DNA of 64,000 nt from Paraescarpia echinospica (GCA_020002185.1 CM034537.1:9514409-9578408), one strand, 5' to 3'; counted from the first letter of the stretch, positions 11,721 to 23,240 are shown. The notes: a model not told the origin generated them from the letters alone. Program-made: numbers and translations.

Positions 11721-12947
11721 TTACTGGAGGAATCGGAATCGGAAGTGTTTATTTGACCCACATGTAAAAACAAAAACGGTATCATTATCAAAAACCCATA
11801 ACTACCTGCAGCTCAATTATGAAATACTGTTTATGTGTTAAGATAATAAGTACTAAATACATGTATTATAAAGTAGAATTTATAACATAAAAGTAAAAAC
11901 AATCAATGTATGATATAAACAATTAGCAACGTCCTAATCATGAACTATCAGGTAGCTGTAGACAAACAAAAACAGGGGTCAGGGAGACTGCCACTAAGAC
12001 CATTATTGGTCGCTCTCGTAGCAGCCACCCCCTTAATTAATTTTCAACAAAGTATATTTGGCTTACTTAAACACTTTCGATAAAATAATAACAACACAAG
12101 TGCATACTATCAGATGCAGTAACGGTTACACAAGCATTAGAATTATATTACCAAATAATAGATGTCAAAATCTCAAAAACAAAATATAAAAAGTTATCTT
12201 ACTTTGATAACTGGCATATGGTTACAACTACATCAGACATATTAATAACAGTACATTGTGAACGTAAATTAACAGAAGTAATAAGATTAAAACAAGATAT
12301 AATTATTTGTTAATTATTCAGAATGTCCACATATATAACAATTTGGCAAAGAGCACTGTATTCTGTAATTTTGTAGAAAACATATTTTGGCATAACTAAT
12401 AAATCCTTGTAGGCTATGTGTTAAATTTTGTTTCCTTATGTGAGGTGCAGTATTGTTTATTAGTAATGGAATATCAAACCGAATGCATCGTTTGGCAAAG
12501 TCATGTTTTGCTCTATTTGTATGGATGTTGTCATGTATCCGTGTATTAATATTGTGAACATTTTTATTTAGCGTAAATGGTAAATTTTGCAAATATGCTG
12601 GTAATGTCATATGGACATATTTATAGTACAATTTCAATTTCTGTAAGTGCAGCATATCTGTTACATTAAGAATGTTTAGTTTCTTGAACAGCGGCTAAGT
12701 ATGTTCGTTATATTTTGCTAAACATATTATTCTAATCGCTTTTTTTGTAGTTTGATGATTCTGTTACATTTAAAACCCCATATCATTAGGCCATAATTAA
12801 TGTGCGGTAACATTAAAGAGCTATACAAAGTAACTTTTATGTTTACTGGTAAAAATCGTTTTAGTTTGTTTAATATACCTGTCAATTTAGAACATTTGAT
12901 TGAAATATTTTTAATATGAATATCCCAGCTTAGGTTTTCTTGGAAAG

Positions 12948-13727
12948 TCACCCCAAGAAGATTAAAGTTTTGGACTCGATTCTGGTTTCATCTGTATTAA
13001 GTAGGAAATTGTTAACTTGTTTGTTTCTTAGTTTGTGTATTATATATTTGTATTTTTTTGTATTTAAAGACAGTTTATTTATTTTCAGCCATTCATTTAC
13101 CTTGTTTAATTCTGTATTTAAATGTTGTTCGACGTCTTTTGGACATATGTTTAAAGATTGGATTGTTGTAAATAAAGTTGTATCGTCCGCAAACATTACG
13201 AATTTAAATATTTCGCTTGACTTTGGTAAATCATTTATGTAAATTAAAAACAAAAGTGGGCCCAGTATAGAACTCTGTGGCACTCCTGTAGTAATAGGCA
13301 GGGTTTCAGAAATGGTATCGTTGTAAATAACGTACTGTTGTCTATTTTTCAAATAACTTTCCATTAGCTTTAAGGCAGATTCGCCTATTCCATACAAATG
13401 TAATTTACTTAATAAAATTGAGTGGTCTAAAGTATCGAAAGCTTTTGATAAGTCTAAAAATATATTAATGGGTGTTTCATTAGAATCCAGTGCGATTATT
13501 GTACGGTCGATAACTTCCATAATGGCATATTCAGTTGAGTGACCAGATTTAAATCCGTACGGATTAGCATTAAAAAGTTGGTGTTCAGTAAAATATGAAT
13601 ATATCTGATTATGCATAACTTTTTCGATAACCTTAGAAATTACTGGTAGCAGAGATATCGGTCTGTAGTTATAAAATAATGTTTCGTCATCATTTTTAAA
13701 GATAGGAATAACTTTTGCAATTTTCAT
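12948..13727 (-). pseudogene. LINE reverse transcriptase domain
   Basis: 259 codons contain the canonical non-LTR RT blocks: KVIPIFK and NYRPISLLP, YGFKSGHSTEYA, FLDLSKAFDTLDH (first catalytic Asp), TGVPQSSILGPLLFLIYIND and FVMFADDTTLF (FADD catalytic pair). The usual GVPQG is GVPQS here, a likely disabling or drift change. The C-terminal region continues at 12727-12951 and 12314-12655 in other frames. Upstream the frame is broken by stops and shifts at 13740-13800; the stretch containing AKTSSGCDGIT is still legible there. Confidence 0.92.
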
Positions 13728-14066
13728 CTTATCTGGGAAAATTCAAGTTTTTAATATTTGATTAAGAAGTAATTGTTAAGGGTTTTATTAAAACAAATTT
13801 TATTTGTTTCAATGTAATTCCATCACAGCCACTACTGGTTTTTGCAGAGAAATTATCAATTATTCTGAGAATTGACTCTTCGTTTATTTCTTGGAATTGG
13901 AAAACCATTTCAGATCTTCCTGTCAAATAATAACTATGATTTTTATTACTGGTATTTTTTATTTGGTTTGCAAGGTGTTTTCCTATGTTTGTAAAATATA
14001 CATTAAAGGTATTAGCAATTTCAACATTGTCAGTTATTTTGTGTTATCCTTCTCTAAAATATTCCA

Positions 14067-14507
14067 TTAATGATCTTTTTTGTTGGGTCTTTGCAGAATT
14101 TCATTTATAGTTTTCCAAGTTTTCCTTGTGTCATTTTTGTACCTGTTAAACAATTGTTCATAATGTAAAAAATTGGCTATTCTGATGCTTCTTTTTAGGA
14201 TACCATTATAAGTTTTTAAGTTTTTTTTTTTAATGAAATAATCAATAGATGTTGGATTTGACATCTTAAACTGTTTATATAAATTGTCTCTGTATTTTAC
14301 GGATTTTAGTATACCATTTGTTATCCATAGGGAGTTTTTATGTTTATATTTATTAAACGTCACTAAATTAAATGGCATGTGATTACAATTTGCCTTTTTA
14401 AGTACATCAATGATTATTTTGTAATTGTTATTTGGATCATGCAAAGGGTCGTTATCTAATTTCTCTATAATATTTGAGTTGATTATTTCATAAGCAAAAT
14501 TTGACAA
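14067..14507 (-). pseudogene. LINE linker region between endonuclease and reverse transcriptase
   Basis: 146 codons in the same frame as the endonuclease, separated from it by a single stop codon. The basic, Lys/Asn/Tyr-rich composition with NSLWITNGILKSVKYRDNLY and TRKTWKTINEIL is typical of the region before the RT domain in jockey/CR1-type LINEs. Its apparent start is only the first codon after the stop, not a true initiation site. Confidence 0.78.
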
Positions 14508-14531
14508 AGCTGTTTCATTCTGTAAATGTAT

Positions 14532-15437
14532 TTAAACTAATTTAGGAGGACATTTTTTAACCGGAGCAGTGTCAATAAATATAAAATATGGTTGGTGGTC
14601 TGAAAATTGTTTGATTAAAATACCGGCTATTGATTGTAGCATTAATTGACTAACTTTACAAAACAGATTGTCGATCAATGAGCCATTTAGGGCAGACAAT
14701 CTGGTTGGGAATGTTATTTTTGGAAAGAAACTGAATCCTGTTAGGGTGTCGTAAAACTCACTATAGTATTCTTTACCATTAATTTTAAGCAAGTTTATAT
14801 TAAAATCCCCAGCAATAATAACTTCAGATTTTTTGAAATCAAATTGTGATAATAATGATGCAAATTCTTCAATGAATTGTTTGTAATCACAGTTTAAGTC
14901 TCGTGGAGGCCTATATATATTACCAACTATCACAGGTTTAATAAGCCCATCCCCAGTGATTTCAATTAGCTGTCCTTCCCAATTTTCGTTTTTTATACAT
15001 TGCAATACCTTGTAATCATATTTAGAGTGATCATACATAATTAAGCCTCCTTTGGTACTACTAATCTTACCCAATGAAATGCAAGTATAGTCTTCTAACT
15101 GGATGTTACATAAATCGTCTTGTTCAGTTAACCAACTTTCCTGAATACATATAATGCTGAAAGCATAGTTAAGTATCTGCAGTTCTTTTACAAAGATCTC
15201 GATCTCGTTGAATTTAGTGTTAATAGATTGTATATTTGTACTCGGTATGCCAAAACTATTTGTTTTGGTATTTATCAGTGACTTAAAATTGTCGGTGTCG
15301 TAATACGATGAAGACTTCATTATTGGCAAACTGTCTTTTTCAAGGTTTTCATCATCATTAAAATGTAAAATTGTATTTAAGCAATTTTTGTGGGCACCTC
15401 CATAATGTTGTAGGAATAAATCGTCTGAATCTGTCAT
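14532..15437 (-). pseudogene. LINE endonuclease domain (5' part of the polyprotein)
   Basis: 301 codons open at ATG (MTDSDDLF). Apurinic-endonuclease motifs are in order: NIQSINTKFNEI (about residues 67-78), CIQESWL (QE catalytic pair, about 97-103), TKGGLIMY, GNIYRPP, AGDFNINL (catalytic D and N) and the C-terminal SDHQPYFIF (D-H pair). The endonuclease nicks the genomic target before target-primed reverse transcription. The reading frame ends at a TAA directly followed in the same frame by the linker region, so this is a nonsense mutation and not the natural end. Confidence 0.88.
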
Positions 15438-15505
15438 TTAGTCTATTGGTATTTTTACATATCTGCAAATAGCATTGCTCCAATAATTCAGTAAGTATTT
15501 ACTGG

Positions 15506-18500
15506 TAGTGATATCATGTATAACATAACAATTTAACTAAAGATACATCATCATTGTGTTACTGTTTGTAGTTTTGAGATTTAGATATAGTAAACTGTAG
15601 CATGAATATGAAAACATGCACTGTGTCAATACAGAACATAATATTAATTGCAATAAAACGATTAGCATCGATTGTAGCTTTAGGTGAGAATAAATCGAGG
15701 AAACTCAGCTTTTTCAGTGTTAACTGTCATCAATAATAAGCTGCTCACATTTTAAACCTCTACTTCGATGTGGTGCTATAACTATGAGTGAACCTGGCAT
15801 GGCAAGACTTAAATACATCTCATTCATAGAGGAAAAAAGTTTCAACCAGATTTGTCATTTTGAAATTGTCGACTCATATTTTTAAGGAACCAAAAATTGT
15901 GTACCCATGTCTAACAACGATGGCATAAGTTTTATATAGTTCAAGACAACCCTAACACTGTGAATTTATTGTTTAGCTGCATAACATCATTTTATTGCAC
16001 ACCATATATTACTAGTATTTCATGTATAATAATAATAATTGTGTTTTTTTTTTCAACATAAGAACAATACACAAAGTGTGATACATCAAGAAATAATTGT
16101 GTCAGAAAAAAAAATATTGTATTTAAAACTGCTTCTACAATTAATTTGTGTGGTTGTCTCATTTTAGAATAATTTCTTTAAAAATCTAACATACTCGTAA
16201 CCCTTAGCGCATTTGTGAAAATATGTTATTTAATTTTAATAAAATTATTGGACAAAATACTAAATTGTTTGGATATTATTTGGCCCAGTCAAAATTTGAT
16301 GAGTTATATGGTGCTATAAAAAACTAATATATACAATAAATTACCCAATGTATGTAGATACCGACTAATTACATATAGAACTTAAACTATGAATTAATTT
16401 GCAATGGGTTAAATGTGTCGTGATTATAAATCTGGTTGACATTTTAGCATTTGGAATTTTTGTAAATAGTAATTTATTACATCATGTTGCGAGTACAAAT
16501 CACTCAGACATATTCAGGTTATTTCACTAATCAGTAAGTAATTGTTTCATAATATTGAATCACCTGCTATGTTTTTGCAAATTTAAACCAGTGCACTTTA
16601 AAAAAACTTTCCTGTGAAACCACTCTAAAATGGCATATTTAAATATTAAATCTGTGATGACAACTATGCATAGGGTTAAGATTGTCTGTAATAATTTAGT
16701 TGGCATACTCATAGCTTCAACACGTCTTAGTACAGGACAGAATTAAGTGTGGATTTATGGCCCAAAATTGTGCAGTTTGATTGTGACTGCGTTCCTTGGA
16801 TTTGTGACTGATCAGATAATGTGCAGACCACTCAAAATGCAGATTAAAGCAGCTGAAGTGAAGCCAGGTTGCGAAACTGTTGACACTGGGGGCATGGAAG
16901 TGATTGTCTTTCTGGTGTCATTTTCCAGCTCATATGTTGTGTCTTCTGGTCAGTGCTTAGGTCAGTGTCTGACTTCCCTAGCTGGCAGCAGTAAACATCG
17001 TCTGGCAGCAATGAATATCATCTGGCAGCTATGAACAACATCTTGTTGTCTGTAATTTGAAGGGTTACACTTAAAATCAATGCAGTTTGAAACTAATAAT
17101 GAATTATGCTGGTTTTTTTATCAACATTGCAGAAAATAACTACAATATAAAACTCATAAGATAAGTGATGTGAGATAGTGGGGGGGTAGAGGACATTTTT
17201 GAACATTTTTACCTGGCCAGCCGTTGTGTGGAACACATCACTTGAGTAAACTCTGAACATTATTTCTTTGTGAGCTGCTTGTGAGTACTGCTTCCTTGTT
17301 ACCTTGAGTCAGTGCAACTGTAGACCTGTGAGACCAACCATTGTAATCGCTAACCCAGAATGATCTGAACACTACATATGTGCGGAAATAGTACATGATT
17401 ACTGCATGAGTTCTGCCAACCAACTTTAATTACAGTCATAATTAACTCATCTTTCTCCATAACCAAGACTCATCAAGTAATACGTCTGAACTTTGTCAAA
17501 TGTAAAGAATAACTTTTTTAGCAGTTTTCTTCATCCACTTGTGAGAATTAAGGTGCAGTCAGTTTTGCTAAAATGTTGTCCACTTTTATTGTAACCAGAT
17601 TGAACAAGATTGCTAGACAGAGCAAAAGCCCCATTTGGCCAATCCGAACGGCACAAGTGCACAAGGAAACAAGATCCAACAAGAGTTCAACATTAGTAAA
17701 ATGATTAAAATGTGCATGCCTAACTTGAAGCTAACTTTAGTGGCATCATCCAAATAGCATCAGTTATGCCTGAATTATATAGAATTGTTTAGAATGTTGT
17801 GTTTTACTTTTAGTAACACAGGCTTTGTAGAACATGTGGCTATAAGTTACTGATATCTTGCTGGTGGCTGTGTGTGATATGATGCGGTCTTCATTTGATT
17901 ACATGAAACTCATCCTGGAAACATCTCTCATTCTGCAACCACCGATGGTGTCACATCAAATATGCACCCCCCATATATTTTCTATGTCATACAGTAATGT
18001 GTGTTTCACAATATATATACTTTTGATATCAGTGGTATTACTATATTGTATATTACATTGAATACAGGACGTGGTCATAGAGAGTGATGGTGGTTAGATT
18101 TGATGTGATTTTTAGAAAGGCATTGTAGTGTAATAGCTAAGACATCTCCTATATATGTCAGAGTTCTGCGCTAAAGACAAAAAAAGGCATAAAATCTTGG
18201 CTTTCAAAATTGTGAATATTGTGACTCGGAGGATCACACTAATGTTGGTCTGGTGTTGTTAATTTGGGATGTGAAAGAAGCACAGAGGACGCCATGTTTC
18301 TCCAGTGACCGCCCTCAGTGCGAGAATGTAAAGGTTGACCTGTCTGACATTAACATAATAAGACGATGGGAATGCGGTAACCACTACATATTTTGCGACG
18401 AGTAAGTTAATAAAAGATGCCTAGAGACTAAGACACAGAACATATTGAGACAACACGAGAGCCGGGCACAGCAAGACTGGCAGGGAGAGAGAAGCTAAAC

Positions 18501-19510
18501 ATTGGTCAGAAAGGCTGTCTGATATCGTTGGGAAAGAAAAACATCTGGGATATAAAATAAATAGGAAAATACGACTGTGATTACTCGCTACTGATAGGAC
18601 GCTGATATAAAAGTCAACTAGAATTACATTGCAAGTAAGCAATTTGGAAGATAAGCGACATTGGTAAAAAGAATGAGAACCCAGGAAATGATGAAGAAGC
18701 AACATGCATGGAAGTGTGGTTGAAATAACAACTGTCTGTAGGAGTGCTGTGAATGGGGCAGCATGTTACGTGAGGAGAGGAAGATGGAAGAGTTGTGTCT
18801 GGAGCAACGACCTGAAGAACTTGCTGGAATGATGACAAGGAGCATTCTCGCAAATAGCTCAAGTTGACATAGAGCTGCAGTATTTAACCTTGGCACTGTT
18901 ACCCCGTTAGCTACCCAACAAAACCTTAATTATCCACCCTGGGACATTCTAAATTAAAAAACACAAGAAAATGAAATATTCCAAAGACTTTGTGGCAATT
19001 TCGACAACATGGAGACATCATCAGCCTGAACTTTATGTTATTCAAACTGGATCTTAAGAAGGGAACTGGCAACCTTGTATTGAGCTTTGAGAATATTCAC
19101 TATTTCATTCCCCTTTAGTGAGTTGATTGATCTCACCAAAATACTTGCAAGTTAACCCCGCTTTAAAACAAATGTATCACCTCTTGGTCTCATACAGGCA
19201 TGTGAAGTTCTTGGTTTGTAGCAGTTCTCATGCTTCCAAGAACATGTTCTTAGTTTGAACACATGATGAAATCCTCTCCCTCATGGTAACCAAGGAAACT
19301 CCATAAGGAAGAAGAAGACAATTAGATTGGCTCCACCCTCTTCACAATCATATGGACAATTGTGGGGTTTTCATTTAAGAGAGCAGAGTCATCTTTCGGG
19401 TACAAGCAAATGTAAAAAACAGACAACATATGTTGTTTCATCTAGTTGAAGTCAGTTTGCTATCATTTCCGCAAGTAAGACGGCCTGACCAAAATATGAC
19501 GTCACTCATC
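15506..19510. other. long AT-rich non-coding stretch
   Basis: About 4 kb without recognisable genes. The short open frames at 16747-17034 and 17858-18061 have no family resemblance. A weak tRNA-like promoter stretch at about 18114-18180 is listed separately. The whole region could be intronic or intergenic. Confidence 0.45.
18114..18180 (+). repeat. possible tRNA-derived SINE remnant
   Basis: GTAGTGTAATAGCTAAGACATC resembles the A-box region of tRNA-derived SINEs, and GAGTTCTGCGCT about 30 bp later is a poor B-box match. No tail or second copy is seen in the window. The case is weak. Confidence 0.15.
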
Positions 19511-19912
19511 TCAGAAATTATGTTTTTCACGGTGTTCTCCTAAGGTGAAGTCTGGTTCAATGTTCACTTGTTCCTCATCAAGGACGGGCTCTGATGGTTT
19601 ATCTAGATATAGCTTGAGGAGGTCCTCTCCAATAATTGTATAGGACTTACATTCAGTATGAGGCTCGTTCTTAACTTCCGGTACATTCTTAACTTCCGGT
19701 ATGTTCTTAACTTCCGGTATGTTCATAAGTTCTGGTATGTTCTTAACTTCCGATACGTTCGGAACTTCTGGTATATTCTTATCTTTGGTACGTTCTAACT
19801 TACAGTTGGTCATTGCATGACAAAGCTTGAGTGTGGCACGCCAAAAGATCGTAGTCATGGTGAATGAATTACTGCAATATCCGTACATTAAAACACTGTT
19901 GCTACTCCTCAT
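19511..19912 (-). CDS. hypothetical protein fragment with IPEVKN hexapeptide repeats
   Basis: The frame contains about seven imperfect hexapeptides of the type [IV]PEVKN (for example NIPEVKNIPEVKNVPEVKN), followed by a non-repetitive acidic tail with IGEDLLKLYLDKPSEPVLDE and EQVNIEPDFTLGEH, ending at a stop. At the DNA level this is an 18-bp minisatellite (about 19668-19793). Substitutions between units often keep the residue class, and the tail looks more like protein than most frames nearby. It could be a real exon with a Glu/Pro/Lys-rich repeat, or a short array in a chance frame. I do not recognise a family, and the first 30 residues look unlike coding sequence. Confidence 0.25.
   Translation of the reverse strand: MRSSNSVLMYGYCSNSFTMTTIFWRATLKLCHAMTNCKLERTKDKNIPEVPNVSEVKNIPELMNIPEVKNIPEVKNVPEVKNEPHTECKSYTIIGEDLLKLYLDKPSEPVLDEEQVNIEPDFTLGEHREKHNF
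19668..19793. repeat. minisatellite, 18-bp unit, about 7 copies
   Basis: Units of the type TTCTTAACTTCCGGTATG are imperfect, with several substitutions per unit. The 18-bp period keeps the reading frame; see the overlapping hypothetical frame. Confidence 0.85.
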
Positions 19913-20151
19913 GTTACCTCTGCTCTACCTGTGTCTGCTGATTGAACCCACCCTCAACTCTTCCTGCTCTGTGTCCAGCGATACAACTCTTAGAAGAGAC
20001 GGCATCTCGCCTCAACCAGTCGTGTGTCATAGACATTGAGCCATATTCATGGCACGACTTGTTTCTTTCACCTAACCAGTTCTGTGGACGTCACCGTTAC
20101 GCATTACAAAACCTAAACCATGCCTTGCAGTTATTTTTGCTATTCCATTGA
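19827..20151 (+). CDS. hypothetical frame(s) with an N-terminal membrane segment
   Basis: The frame 19827-20039 has a short head, then a strongly hydrophobic stretch (TLLLLLMLPLLYLCLLI, about residues 29-45) and a polar tail, the layout of a signal anchor in a type II membrane protein such as a Golgi glycosyltransferase. The overlapping frame 19942-20151 has RLNQSCVIDIEPYSWHDLF followed by SPNQFCG, which is protein-like, so a frame change could join the two. It overlaps the minus-strand hexapeptide frame at its start, and both cannot easily be genes. No family is recognised. Confidence 0.18.
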
Positions 20152-21077
20152 CATTTCCTGCCAGTTCTGCCTGCCCCAAATTTAGGCCTGTTTCATAGAA
20201 AACGAGCTATTTGTGCAAGTGCAATCTTGGCGTGATTCTCTTAAAAGGAACATCTGATGAGTTGCTGGGGTTGTACTCTCAATTAATGTCCATCTCGTGT
20301 TTGTTCACATATGACGTCAAAGGCGCAGTTTTATCCAAAATTTTAATGCCGTTGTATATATATGTGGCAAAAAACACAATTGTTTGATACAGAAGACGAA
20401 TTCAGTCGAGTTGCATACAAAATGCACAAAAGTTTGTCTAAATTTACCATCGGTACTGATACTTGACTGTGAGGCCACATGTAATGGAGACATAAAGCTA
20501 CAGTCTTCGTGTCGCTGCCATCCTATGACATCAGTGTCTCACGTAGTCATCAATTTGCTCCATTCGCCGAACAGCAGAAAAAACAAGCTTTCCATGTACA
20601 TTTACTTCATATTTGATTTGCAATGGATAAAAATATGGACATAAGTTATTAGGTGTTCTTGTGTGTGGCAATTTGATTGGAAGGTAAGCTCTCAGTGAAG
20701 GGGCTGTTTACTGTGTTCTGCTGTTTGCATTCAAGCATTTTTGTTTAGGTCTAGTACATATTTTTAATTTTTTTTGCAGTTTGTAGTCAATTAATTTTAT
20801 TCTGTCTGTGATGTACATAATTCATAATTAAGAATCCTTACTGTACACTACGTCTATGACAAGTTATCCACCGGCTCAGGGGGTCTCTGAGTATCATCAA
20901 CAACAGGTAGAGGGGGCCTACGCCTTTTGTACATCATCAGAGATAAATCAGTGATATTGAGGAACAGCAGACTATCAATCATCAATGTTACCATTAATGT
21001 TGCTTTTTAACTTTCGATGTCCTGATTTATACCCGACAGTAATGACATACATGTAACATGCATGCAGGTATCACTCA
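20152..21077. other. AT-rich non-coding stretch
   Basis: No gene or organised repeat is visible. Confidence 0.45.
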
Positions 21078-21155
21078 ATTAGTAACACTTTTCATTGATT
21101 CATTACTAAGGGTACCATTTTTGGAAAGCATTTTGCAGAAAGAAAGAACCAATTT
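21078..21155 (+). repeat. dispersed repeat, copy 2 (first copy at 7440)
   Basis: This stretch contains TTCATTGATTCATTACTAA and then GCATTTTGCAGAAAGAAAG, matching 7440-7570 in the same order. The middle is shorter here. Confidence 0.45.
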
Positions 21156-21220
21156 AACAGTGTATGTATTCACCTAAGTGTGTTCATTTAGATTTATCTC
21201 TTTCTATGTGTCTGTTGGGT

Positions 21221-21425
21221 AATACCTGTCTGTCTGTCTGCCTGTCTGTCTGGCAGCTGCCCGTCTGTCTGTCTGCCTGTCTGTCTGGCAGCTGCCTGTC
21301 TGTCCATCTGTCTGTCTGTCTGTCTGTCTGCCTGTCTGTCTGGCAGCTGCTCGTCCGTCCATCTGTCTGTATGACAGAACTCTGTCAGTCTGTCTGTCTG
21401 TCTGTCTGTCTGTCGGTCGGTCGGT
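21221..21425. repeat. CTGT-rich microsatellite
   Basis: The array is built of CTGT and CTGC tetramers with an interspersed GGCAGCTGC motif that recurs three times, ending in a short (CGGT)n run. The period-4 structure gives Cys/Leu/Ser/Val-rich frames that are not genes. Confidence 0.93.
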
Positions 21426-21494
21426 CGTATGACTTATTACGTAACCACGTAGTTCTTAATACTGTGACATGTGTGTGTCTCTGAGTGCGGTGTC

Positions 21495-21620
21495 ATGACC
21501 ATGGACCGAGATCTCCTAGACCCAGTCTCACCTGTTACCAACGACAAAGTGGGCCAGGCACGAGTAACTAAAACCATTGACTGCCGCAAAAAACGGCCTG
21601 TGTTGGTCCTATGGCGATGA
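21495..21620 (+). CDS. small hypothetical open reading frame
   Basis: 41 codons (begins MTMDRDLLDPVSPVTNDKVG) with a basic C-terminal part (DCRKKRPVLVLWR). The composition is plausible for protein and the local GC content is raised, but no family is recognised and no flanking signal supports it. It could be part of an exon, an upstream open frame or chance. Confidence 0.12.
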   Translation: MTMDRDLLDPVSPVTNDKVGQARVTKTIDCRKKRPVLVLWR

Positions 21621-21968
21621 CTGCTTGAAATTAAATCGGTGCTACACGGTCGTGTTACCATGCTGCCAGCCAGGTGTCTGTAGCCTCAAGGAGATTTTCA
21701 AAGCCGAATATGTTTTGTGGTTGACCAAGTTCGCAGCACTGCTGTCAGGTGCAGGCATGAAGGCAGTCGCGGTTGCGCCGGCTAATCTGAAGCAGAGTTA
21801 AAAATAATCCCCTAGGACAGCGCTCGTTTAATTGCAAATGCAGAACGTGATCATGCTGAAAAAGTACAACCGGCAGGTATAAATGAATATAATTCTGCTA
21901 TACGTGGATTGCACAAAAGGGTAGCACGGTTATTTGGAAATATTTTAATTAAAATATATATATATAAA

Positions 21969-22008
21969 CTATTTAAATTATACATATATATATGTATAAT
22001 TTAAATAG
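21969..22008. repeat. perfect 40-bp AT-rich palindrome
   Basis: CTATTTAAATTATACATATA at 21969-21988 is followed directly by its exact reverse complement at 21989-22008. With no spacer it could extrude as a cruciform or fold as a hairpin. It is flanked by further TA-rich sequence. It may be a mobile-element end, a fragile AT-palindrome or simply microsatellite-like. Confidence 0.9.
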
Positions 22009-22783
22009 GTTTTTTTGAAATATTAATTTATATGTATGTATATGTATAAATAATGTGATGATGTATTGTTTTTAAATACATACTTTTTTGTTTACATACA
22101 TACTTTTTACATGTGAACACTTGTAGATATGTATGGACGGACGGACACAAGCATGCAGATAAATGGTGGTCAGCTACAATATTGTACCCCTAATATATAT
22201 TATTTCTGGACAGCAACACAGCCAATGAAGTATTCATTCAGTTTGTTCTAATTAGTTAACCTAATTTATCGATATTCCAGTTACAGTGTTGGGAAATATA
22301 TTCCTCTTTTTGTGTGATTGTCCAGCTCTATAAACTCCTGTATAATTAGGAAATAGAAAGCCGCCAGGGAGGAAAAAATAGATGTCATTACAGTGGTTCT
22401 CTGTAGTTCTCTGGGATGTTCTGATGGATCACATCGTGTTGCAGCCACATTATTGTACCATTGTGTCGAGAGAACATATGAGAACAGAGACCTCCCTATG
22501 CATAACCGAACAATCGCCCCTCCCACCACCCACTCCTCTTACTATTCCTTGCACGCCAACCCTTATTTTAAGCAGACTCTGGCTATTAATGTCACAACTA
22601 TTATTAATGTGATTGGGTACGTAGGCCTACGCATAACGCAATCACAGCTCAATTGTTACATCTTCACCCTGTCTGACCCATGCGCTTGCAAAACAGGCAT
22701 TTTGTAATCCTGCATGTTTCTGCCAATGTCTGCAGACAGGAACACAAAGGAACTGGTCAACTTTTCCTGTTGATCAAGACAAG
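22009..22783 (+). other. non-coding stretch ending at a strong splice donor
   Basis: No protein is recognised. The stretch ends in GACAAG|GTAAGACC, a strong plus-strand donor (GT at 22784-22785), so its last part could be an exon end. Confidence 0.2.
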
Positions 22784-22887
22784 GTAAGACCCAGAAATAA
22801 TGTCACATGCCAGCATTGTCAGTTGACAGACGTTGTTAATCTGACACACGTAGTCCAAGGTCACGTTGAGCTCTGTCCACGCGATTT

Positions 22888-23070
22888 GTGGGTGACATGT
22901 GTGAGACATTAGCGCCCCCTGGTGGCAAACAGAATGCCGGAACAACGAAAGAAAATGTAGACATAGGGCTGCAACAGTGGATGAAAATGTTGTTAAAATC
23001 AACTAAAGAATCTGTCACGCTGCCCGGTGGCATTTTTAGTAGTAGCGAGGAAGAGATGACAGACAGTTGA
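22888..23070 (+). CDS. small hypothetical open reading frame with an acidic tail
   Basis: 60 codons from MGDMCETLAPPGGKQNAGTT to a Ser/Glu-rich end (FSSSEEEMTDS). The composition is plausible for protein but the frame is short and has no recognised family. It overlaps an exact CTCF-type motif. It is listed because it lies about 100 bp downstream of a strong donor in a GC-richer patch. Chance is the most likely explanation. Confidence 0.12.
   Translation: MGDMCETLAPPGGKQNAGTTKENVDIGLQQWMKMLLKSTKESVTLPGGIFSSSEEEMTDS
22912..22925 (-). promoter_or_regulatory. CTCF-type binding motif (exact consensus match)
   Basis: GCGCCCCCTGGTGG matches the 14-bp CTCF core (minus-strand orientation of CCASYAGRKGGCRS) at every position. 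CTCF is conserved across bilaterians with a similar core motif. Binding is not shown by the sequence. Confidence 0.5.
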
Positions 23071-23110
23071 CGGGAATGGTGGGTGACGAGAGCAGCCATT
23101 ATACTTGATT

Positions 23111-23240
23111 TGTCCCATCACACCAGCATGGTGGACATTTGTCCCATCACACCAGCATGGACATTTGTCCCATCACACCAGCATGGACATTTGTCCCATC
23201 ACACCAGCATGGACATTTGTCCACAACACCATCATGGACT
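23111..23240. repeat. minisatellite, 26-bp unit, about 5 copies
   Basis: The units contain GTCCCATCACACCAGCATGG followed by ACATTT. The first unit has an extra GT and the last is degenerate. Confidence 0.92.

Larger units (their letters stand above)
11728..15498 (-). mobile_element. nearly complete APE-type LINE (CR1/L2 supergroup)
   Basis: On the minus strand the order is endonuclease, linker, reverse transcriptase, C-terminal region, 3' untranslated region. TTACTGG occurs at both limits (11721-11727 and 15499-15505), a candidate 7-bp target-site duplication. The 3' end carries a short tandem repeat of ATTCCG type (GGAATCGGAATCGG on the plus strand) in place of poly-A, as in many CR1/L2 elements. 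The coding region is interrupted by one in-frame TAA (14532-14534) and by frame damage around 13740-13800 and again downstream of the RT, so the copy is dead but fairly young. No separate ORF1 is seen; the 5' end is about 60 bp upstream of the first ATG. Confidence 0.88.
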
